A stretch of DNA of 64,000 bases from Gnetum montanum (lineage: Eukaryota; Streptophyta; Gnetopsida; Gnetales; Gnetaceae). Under the pieces are notes generated by a model. The model was not told the origin of the DNA. It saw only the letters and a program-made list of their open reading frames with translations, and did no database searches. The translations under genes were made by a program, and so were the position numbers. Below, one piece after another: positions 56,815-64,000 of the stretch. Location: positions 206,734 to 270,733 of the forward strand of contig MNCI01000970.1 of NCBI GenBank assembly GCA_015680685.1. The letters are read 5' to 3'. The first letter of the stretch is position 1. The number at the start of each line of letters is the position of its first letter.

Positions 56815-56925
56815 TTCTGGAATAGCTTTGTCGATGGAACCTTGTATATGTAGCCCACTCATCGATGAAACCTCGTCAACGTAAGGCAAAAAGTCTATAT
56901 ATATGCACCCACACTCTGAAAATTT
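56815..56925 (+). promoter_or_regulatory. LTR-type promoter remnant with CGATG palindromes
   Basis: GTCGATGGAACC, CATCGATGAAACC and TCGTCAACG precede TATATATATGCACCC. The words and order resemble the LTR at 59087-59977 (GTCGATG, CATCGATG, TATAAATGTGCACC). It may be the 5' LTR of that element, but no PBS or LTR end was identified. Confidence 0.45.
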
Positions 56926-59086
56926 TTCACATTTAAGTTCAAATGAGGGGGAAATTTTTTGAACTTTTTAGAGCCTAGAACCTTCCAAGAGCCATAACTT
57001 CCTAATTGTTTGTCTGATTTACTCCATTCTTCAGTCCTATATCTACCGAAGGTAAGCTCTTTGTCATGAGGGCCACAGATCTTAAGTTCTTGACAGATAA
57101 TTTTTTGAAATCTTTCTAACCCCCATAGAGGTTTAATTAAGGAACTAACATTAAAACATCAATTTTTATGGAAGTTAAATCCTTTCAACAAGGTCTGGTA
57201 ACCTTATAAAGTGAAATAACATTAAAATAATGATAAAATAATCAATCTTCCATGGTCAAAACTTAGCCTAAGTGTAATGGCCCAATGAGATAAGTTACTT
57301 AAATGCTATAAGTTACACATTATATGCTAATCCTTGGTTATGTTATGACCACAAATGACACCTATAGGAAAGCATGTTTAGGAAGGAAGACCGTCCCAAC
57401 CAAGGGACAAACGACCAACAATTGCAAGGGGCCAAGAATATCCACATGTGCATGAAGTTGAAACCCATTCAATGGGACCTCTTTGGGAAGATCCCAAAGT
57501 GGAGTTTCTCTAACTGATTCCTGAAGAAGTGAGCATGCTAGAATAATCTCACCAATATGAGGCACCAAAATTGAGACCAAACCTTTAGGTCACCTTGATG
57601 AAGGCCTACCTTAGGAAGATCACAAATAAGGAGGTCCAAAAATCTATGATCTAAGAGTTAAACTTTGGACCTTTCTTGGAGTTTGCACCTCTAGAAGTTA
57701 AAGTGCAATTGCAAAACTCTTCCATGTGGCCCACAATCACTTCTAGCAGGGAGTGATACATGGGAGAGACATGTTTTGGAATAATTAGTAGGTTGGTTCA
57801 ATAGTCAAAATCAAGGACATTTTAGTGTTCTACCTAGTGAAAGCCATTTTCGAAACCCTTGGGATACCAAAAATTGGGACAAATCTTGTAGACATTCCAA
57901 CACAGGTAGACCCTAATGTCAAAAAGAAATGGACATAGTGGTGTTATGGAGTAGACCATAAGGAGTTTGGTGTACTCACCATGGCAGAGTGTGCATACTT
58001 CAAGGTTGTAGCCTTTCACCTTAGTCCAATGGTGAGGCCAAGCAAGATCATAGCCTTCTTTATCCATGCATGTGTCACTCTAAGTGGTAGATGCCTAGTC
58101 AACCATTACAGAGATCAGGTTGGTCTATAGAAAGAAGTTAATGAAAAGAAAATTTAATTGGTAAAAGCAAAAGTAAATGAGGCCCTCCAATAGCTCCAAC
58201 AAGGAGGAAATGTTTGTCAGCCAATCTTTAATGGGCTGAATGCATACAACAAGGTTGAAATTTTCATGAAGAAGATGTAGACCAAGGAAATGACCAAAAC
58301 ATGGAGCTTGCCAATCTCCACTATGCAAACCTAGTGATGTTGTCGAAAGACCATGATCAGAATTCAAGAAACAATTGGCTAGCTTGTACTTGTTGTATGA
58401 GGTAGAGTTCAAGCACCATAAAGAGATCAAGTAGAAGATTCATACTACGAATGCTGAACTCAAGGTTCTCAAGGCAAAGTTCACTAATCAATGATCAACT
58501 AATAAAAACCTGGCCAAAAGAATGAATGATTACCATGAGCTGCTTAATGCACTCAGAGCATTCGACATCAAATGTAAATAGTTCATTACTTGGTTTGTGA
58601 ATGTGAAGGAGTTGTTCCCTACAATGTCCTATCTATGGGATGTTCCCATTTCAGCCCACATTAATCATGTAGCATGGACTATGAATGATGCTTAGAGTAA
58701 GGAGGAGAAGATGAAGACATTTTTGGATGCCTTCTATCTTCCCTTAGAAGTTGCAGTTGCCACAGGATAACCAGAACCACCTCAACCACTATGTGCATCT
58801 AAAGTAGGAGAAGGCTCTTCGAAGCCTCAAGAGCCTACATTGCTTGGGACCATATGATCTTCTTCAATGTCTTTGCATCATTAGAGGAATTGTAATTGTC
58901 ATTTCTTATCCAAGTTTTCAATTTTGTTGTCATTAATACCAAAATTTTGTAATGATTGTAAATTGTACACTTGGGCACTTAGTTTTTGTTATGTTTGTTT
59001 TATTTATCTACAGTTAGTCAATAATCTATACCTTTCCAAATTTTGTAAAGAAATCGAGGATGAGTTTTCATTTAGTCGTGGGGGTA
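56926..59086 (+). pseudogene. Unrecognised element interior
   Basis: Broken plus-strand frames, for example LTMAECAYFKVVAFHLSPMV (57970-58035), and a Gln/Lys-rich helical region (58130-58560). I recognise no enzyme. It ends with TTTTCATTTAGTCGTGGGGG just before an LTR, so it is the 3' interior of a retroelement. The same final words precede the LTR at 63042 on the other strand. Confidence 0.4.
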
Positions 59087-59977
59087 TGATGAGTCACATG
59101 GTTTGGCTATGTTGACTGAATACCGTCGATGCAACCCCATTGATGGGATCTTGTCGACGTGATCCCATCGATGTAGGGTTTGGCCCGCTGACGTGTACCC
59201 ATCGATGGGGCACCTTGTTTTGCCTATAAATGTGCACCTACCTACCAATTTTATAGCAAAAAGTCTCATAGTTGTAGCAAAGCTCTAGTAGTTTTTCCAC
59301 TTGAAACTTAGAATATTTTCTATGTGCCCGCAATAGGAGTCAAAGAGTATACATATCTTTATTTGAGCACTATTATACCTGAGCACTTCAATGTGTGTGG
59401 CAATAAAGATAAGGTTTTTGATCAAACCTTGTAGCACTTGGACTAGACTAATTATTTTCTTTCAGCATTTAATATTCATGTAATTTCCTTTATGTTTTTA
59501 AGTAAGTAAGTGATTAATTAATATAGGTTAAATAGCAAACATAAGTATGATCACTTCGAGCATACATCTAATGCTTGGTAATCCCAGTAATACTTAACAT
59601 TTGCTAACCTAGTAGTGTTATACATGTTTAGGATGTGTACGACAAGTGGGAATGAATGCTTATGTTAGGATTAGTTAAGTGATAACTAGTTATTAGATTA
59701 GTTAAATATTAGATTAATGAATTTTTTATTCTTTATTCTTGTTCTTACGTGACTTAAATGATAAAAGATAAAATGATAAAAATCATGTGCCTTAGTTACA
59801 CTTAACTATACTCTTGAACTTCACAATTGAAACTGGGAAGACAATGATTACAGTGATTAGTTTCACCTCCTAGAGCTAGTGTATGTAAAAACCTAAAGTC
59901 TTTGAAATTCAATTAGACCACTAAGTGAACACTAGTGATTCATATGGTTGGGTGTAGGGTATACTTGCTGCTCATCA
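59087..59977 (+). repeat. 3' LTR, CGATG type
   Basis: Begins TGATGAG and ends CTCATCA (perfect 7-base terminal inverted repeat), preceded by the polypurine-like TCGTGGGGGTA. Palindromic words (GTCGATG, CCCATTGATGGG, CCCATCGATGGGG) fill 59117-59210, and TATAAAT is at 59225. Downstream words (ATGTGCCCGCAATAGGAGTC) match the LTR at 61968-63042. Confidence 0.75.
59225..59231 (+). promoter_or_regulatory. LTR TATA box
   Basis: TATAAAT in TGCCTATAAATGTGCACC, about ten bases after the last palindromic unit. Confidence 0.65.
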
Positions 59978-60539
59978 ATCTTTAATCTCACTAAAACCAT
60001 ATATTATAAAATGATAAATAATATATTAGAAAACAAGAAAACTAGCTATCTTTAATTATTGAAAAAGAAGATTACATTAGGATTCTAAAAGTCACAAAAC
60101 ATCCAACAATTCCTCAAAAATACTCAAATAATTTTGTAGCGCATGAAGCTCTATAATCATAAAATGGATGTTCTCAATGTAAGACACAACCAATGGAGAA
60201 TCTCTCCCATAATCCATGACTGAGATCTCAACGCACAAGCAAGACCAGAACACACAAGCCAATACACCACATAATTGACCTTGGAGTTGCAACCACATAT
60301 GCACTTAATCAATGTGCTCTCATAAACTCTTACTCAAGACCAACACATGAACTTTTATGACATCTCAATCACCATGGTATTACAAGCATGAAAAAAACCA
60401 ATATTTATTGACACAACAAGATAAAAGCCTAGAAAATCTTCCTCAAGCTTAGCTTAAAGGTTCTATGATGTTTCTCTTTTTTTTCCATCTTCTCTTGGCT
60501 ATTTTTCCAATTTGAACAAGCAATTTTAGAAGTTTCTAC

Positions 60540-60840
60540 AATTGTATGAGTCGTCTTTAACCTCCTTGAGACATCTTTCTAATAAACACATCTTTTAGGT
60601 GAGATTTCTTCTAAGTTTGGGAGACCTCTTCCTCATGGTTGGGATGTTTCCTCCTAGCTGAGATGTCCCACCTATGACTTACCAACAACTTGGACACATC
60701 TCCTGTCTAGAGAGATGTCTCTACAAATTTCAAGACATCTTCTACATGGGTAAGACGTCTACTGTGAAGTTCTAACTCTTGGACAATATGTCTCCTTGAC
60801 TTGCAAGATGTCTCCACAAAGACTAAAACCTACAAAAACC
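60540..60840. repeat. Array of GACATCT/AGATGTC words
   Basis: About nine occurrences of GACATCT, AGATGTC or close variants within 300 bases, spaced irregularly. It lies downstream, in minus orientation, of the integrase remnant, where a 3' LTR or 3' UTR would be. It resembles the palindromic blocks of other LTRs here. No TATA box or LTR end was identified. Confidence 0.5.
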
Positions 60841-60949
60841 ACACATACAAAAGAGAAAAAGAGAATTCAAAGAGGTATCCTACATTGGCTCTTCCAATCT
60901 TCAAAAAGTAGACTCATTTGAAGAAGGGAGTAGGGGTTGAAGTCATCTC

Positions 60950-61967
60950 TCACTCATGAAGTTTGATCCCATTAACTCATACAACATCATTAATAGATTG
61001 ATCCTCCTAATAGATCAAGTACCCATGCTTCCTCACTTCCTGAGTGCTTGTATCTTTTCTTCGCTTGAGTATAATTGTCTTTCTTTCCATTAAAGGCTTG
61101 GACTAATCGATAGCCCCCTTCAGCTCATCAATGTTGCCCTATAAGGTATTCTCATTAACTAGTCCATGATAGTGTATAAAATCCAAAACATTAAACATAA
61201 AATACATACCAACATAATTTGGTAAATCAATCTCAAAAAAATTATCATTAATCTTGACCTTAATTCTAAAAGGTCCCATATTCTTATCTTTTTACTTGAA
61301 GAAGTTATTACCTATTAACTACTCATTCTTCCAGTGCACCTAAACCAAGTCACCAATTGCAAAATTTGGCTTTTGTTTGCCCTTGTTTCTCTTGAGGACT
61401 CTCTATTTAGCCTTCTTCTCAAGATTTGATTTTACTTATGCATGAAGATCCCTTATCTTTTATACAAAATCAACATTAAGTTGAGCTTTATCCTCAAATA
61501 TTTTCAATATGTCCACCATCTTTGGACAAAAGTTGTAGTTTGCCTCAAACAGGATTTTACCAACACCAACATGAAAAGCATTAATATAAAAAAACCTAAC
61601 ATGATACAATAAGTTTTTCCACCTATTTGGCTATCCATCATACAAATATCTCAATATGTTTAGCAAGGATTTATTCACCACCTCCATTTGGCAATTAGAT
61701 TATGAATGATATGCACTAGAAAAATTCAATTTTCTTTCTAAAATTTTCCAAAGGGATCTTCAACAATGACTAGTGAATTTAGAGTCTTTGTCACTAACAA
61801 TATTCAAAGTAATTTCATGCAACTTCACAACATGATGGAAAAATAAATTTTCCATATGAGAAGCATCACTCACCTTTTTTCATAGAATGAAGTATGCCAT
61901 TTTAGAGAACTTATCTATAACAACAAAAATTGCATTGTTTCCACTTTTGATTTTTGGAGTAGCACTT
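60950..61967 (-). pseudogene. Gypsy integrase remnant (minus)
   Basis: Reading leftward from 61967: FVVIDKFSKMAYFI (61875-61925), [39 protein letters not shown] (61635-61695), then the C-terminal part NFAIGDLVWVHWKN (about 61330-61370). This is the catalytic core (Asp, Asp, Glu) and C-terminal domain of a gypsy integrase of a different lineage from the Tat-like one at 11 kb. It is cut at 61967 by an inserted LTR element. Confidence 0.8.
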
Positions 61968-62397
61968 TGATGAGTGGCGAGGTACCCCTACACTCAACCA
62001 TACGAATATGAGTGTGTACGTGTGATCCGGTCGAACTCCACAGACTAAATGCCTTAACGCCACAAGGAACACTTGGGGTTAATTGTTCATTGTCTTCCCA
62101 AGCTTGCTTGTATGTGTCACGGTGTATGGTTAAGCAAGTCTGAGGTATATGATTTTTTTTGGTATTTTTCAGTTTATCTCCTAAGCTATGAGGGAAAGGG
62201 TTGAGAAACTAACTAACTCTAACTAATGTCCTAAGTCTAAATTAACTAGCGTCAGCATCCGTTCCCACTTACCAGACACACCCTGAACTATGCAATTGTG
62301 GCTACCAAACGCTAATCGTTATTGGGATCACCACATGTAACGCAGGTGCTCGAAGTGGTCGTACTGAGGCATCGATTTAGCCTAAGTGTGATAAGTA

Positions 62398-62690
62398 GCC
62401 GATTCCTTGGCTAGTCGTACACACCCATGGGTACTCGTAGCCAAGTTGTACTTATCACACGTTCTAGCCTAGCGATGAGTAGCCGATTCCTTAACTAGCC
62501 GTACACATTGGACTACTACTGGGATTACCAAGCGCAGATCCTGGAATACGCTACTGGGTTACCAAGCAGTCACAATGCTCGTAGTCAAGTCGTACTCACG
62601 CGTTGCGACGAGCAGCCGATTCCTTGATTAGCCGTACACATCCGTAGATGCTCGTAATCAAGTCGTACTCATGCGCACTAGGAAAGCAAT
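62398..62690. repeat. Repeats with AGCCGATTCCTTG / GTACTCGTAGCCAAG
   Basis: Three units of about 60-100 bases pair AGCCGATTCCTTG...TAGCCGTACACA with CTCGTAGYCAAGTYGTACT. The two parts are partly complementary (CCTTGGCTAGTCGTAC against GTACTCGTAGCCAAG), so each unit may fold. They lie in the U5 side of the LTR; the related LTR at 59 kb lacks this expansion. Confidence 0.7.
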
Positions 62691-62918
62691 AAATAACAAC
62701 AAAATAAAACCATGTACTGCAAGGTTTATCCAATCAAGTTCATCTTTATTGCCGTACACAACTTGTGTTCAGGTTACAAAGTTGCTCGAATAAAGAGCCG
62801 TTCACTCTAGGACTCCTACTGCGGGCACATGGGAAATTAATCTAACTCTGGAGTGTTCAAACTACCAGAGCTTCGCTACTTCTAGCCAAGATTGGGAAAT
62901 GAAGGGAGTGCCACCTCT

Positions 62919-62926
62919 TATTTATA
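62919..62926 (-). promoter_or_regulatory. LTR TATA box
   Basis: TATTTATA on the plus strand, TATAAATA on the minus strand, ten bases downstream of the GATATCGC palindromes. Confidence 0.65.
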
Positions 62927-62935
62927 GATATGGCG

Positions 62936-63020
62936 GCGGACCGCGATATCATGTATGTGATATCGCACGGAGAGACGCGATATCGCGTACGCAATATCGC
63001 AGGGGACGCGATATCGCGAC
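62936..63020. repeat. Array of GCGATATCGC palindromes
   Basis: Five or more GATATCGC or GCGATATC words with CGTACGC between them, including the 12-base perfect palindrome CGCGATATCGCG. Very CpG-dense compared with the surroundings. It sits where the related LTR carries CGATG palindromes. Confidence 0.85.
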
Positions 63021-63042
63021 TTGTGCAATCAACGTCTCATCA

Positions 63043-64000
63043 TACCCCCATGATTGAATGAAAACTCGTCCTCGAGTTCCTTACAATGATATCAGGTAGG
63101 TATGGGATTATTGAGGGGAAATGGAACTAATGGAATGACATGTGAATGGTTCCTTATTACAGGACTTAACACAACTGGTGTTCATGACAACAAGGGTGAA
63201 CACCTTATTATAATGACATCAGGCCATATTTGGCAGCTGAGAGAAAAGAGGAGAGAGAATAGAAGAGAAGAAGAGAGAAGAGTCTTGCTATTGCCAACGC
63301 CTAGATTGCGCCTTCCGTTGTCCATCCGTAAGTGCATTATCCATTCTACTCCTTGCATAGTGGCTTCAGTGCTGCCCATTCCAAATGTTTGCTCCAGATC
63401 CATTCCATTGTTGTATGATTACCATCTACACACACAACACCGTCATATATTAGCAAGGGTAATTGAATCATTAAGTAAATAATACTTTGCTTCGGTTTAG
63501 GTTCATTGGCTAGGTTGTGGTATGGCTGATATGGACCTGAGAAGATGTAGTAATGATGACTACTGAAGGTGTAGGGGTTAGGAAGAGAAACGAAAAAATT
63601 CAGGGCTTAGGAGAAAATTGAAAAAAGTGGGCCCCGTACCCCCATGACTAATCGCGAACCTCCGGTAGCGTTAGAATGGAGAAAGAAAAGGAGTAAGAAA
63701 GATAGGTAAAAAGGGACAACGATGGCATGAGTGAAATGGATGTCAAGATGGAAATGAACAAAAAATACAAGTAATTGCAAAATATTAAGACAAAGAAGTT
63801 AACTAATGTTCCAAATAGGAATGTTAGTGGGTCCTCCCCAAAGCAGGCTCATGCCCATAATGCCCTGACAATCCCACATGCAAAGAGTCTGTAGGCTCTG
63901 GGAATGTCCTTTGGAACAAGAGTTAAAGTCTTGACCATAAGAATTTACCAAAAAGAAAACAATGCATCAACCAAAATATATACACTAATGATACAACCGG
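63043..64000 (-). other. Interior 3' region of the GATATC-LTR element
   Basis: Lies upstream, in minus orientation, of the polypurine tract. The short frames 63102-63482 (plus) and 63403-63182 (minus) have no recognised motif. Probably the 3' untranslated interior of the element that continues past the window edge. Confidence 0.45.

Larger units (their letters stand above)
61968..63042 (-). repeat. 3' LTR, GATATC type (minus)
   Basis: On the minus strand it starts at 63042 with TGATGAG after the polypurine-like CATGGGGGTA and ends at 61968 with CTCATCA. Its ends, polypurine tract and post-TATA words match the LTR at 59087-59977, but its palindromic block is different. Interior sequence would lie to the right, beyond 63043. 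The flanking 5-mer on the outer side is CACTT (61963-61967); its partner is outside the window. Confidence 0.75.

Noticed and set aside
59117-59210. A cluster of bacterial-type operators or a plasmid origin with iterons
   Set aside because: The dyads lie inside an LTR with TG...CA ends and a polypurine tract, in a plant nuclear context.

Overview
This window looks like nuclear DNA of a seed plant with a large, transposon-filled genome, most likely a gymnosperm. The reasons are long AT-rich non-coding stretches, several layers of nested plant retrotransposons (Ty3/gypsy of the Tat/Ogre and Athila type, L1-like and RTE-like LINEs, an Au-like SINE), and one recognisable host gene whose exons are separated by kilobase-scale introns packed with repeats. 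There is no bacterial-type gene organisation. The species assignment is inference; no ORF, tRNA or rRNA fixes it. || Host gene: on the minus strand, five exons with canonical splice sites and compatible phases (41079-40933, 31934-31553, 29102-28953, 25551-25469, 25309-25104) encode the N-terminal half of a chloroplast C-terminal processing peptidase (CtpA family): transit peptide, hydrophobic thylakoid-transfer segment, N-terminal helical domain and PDZ domain. The Ser/Lys catalytic exons are not seen; they must lie left of 25104, so positions 1-25103 may be the inside of one very long intron, or the gene may be truncated. || 4-23 kb: a 5'-truncated L1-like LINE was split by a 15.4-kb retroelement of unusual shape (6706-22104). 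Its two ~3.5-kb LTRs are in INVERTED orientation. Both outer termini are the same LTR end (the 3', U5 end), each LTR has its own polypurine tract on its inner side, and the unit is flanked by a perfect 5-bp target duplication, GGTTG. Inside, the left half carries minus-strand RT, RNase H and integrase sequence of a Tat/Ogre-like gypsy element. The right half carries a plus-strand integrase tail. Between them is a 6.4-kb unpaired centre with its own plus-strand TATA promoter, two different arrays of short palindromes, and a set of unrecognised, possibly spliced ORFs. This is the most unusual object in the window. || 23-41 kb: CtpA exons with introns that hold RTE tails, a hAT-like TIR element, LINE fragments, SINEs and a small in-frame tandem duplication. 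|| 41-64 kb: upstream of the gene lies a retrotransposon graveyard. A LINE is interrupted by an Athila-like LTR element (43055-48517, TSD CTTAT, internal deletion in RT). A second LINE copy abuts a coding-rich but decayed gypsy interior (50946-55219). Beyond these are an LTR end at 59087-59977, a minus-strand gypsy integrase (to 61967), and a related LTR in opposite orientation inserted into it (61968-63042). Several LTRs here share one design: a block of short palindromes directly upstream of the TATA box, whose sequence differs completely between otherwise homologous LTRs.
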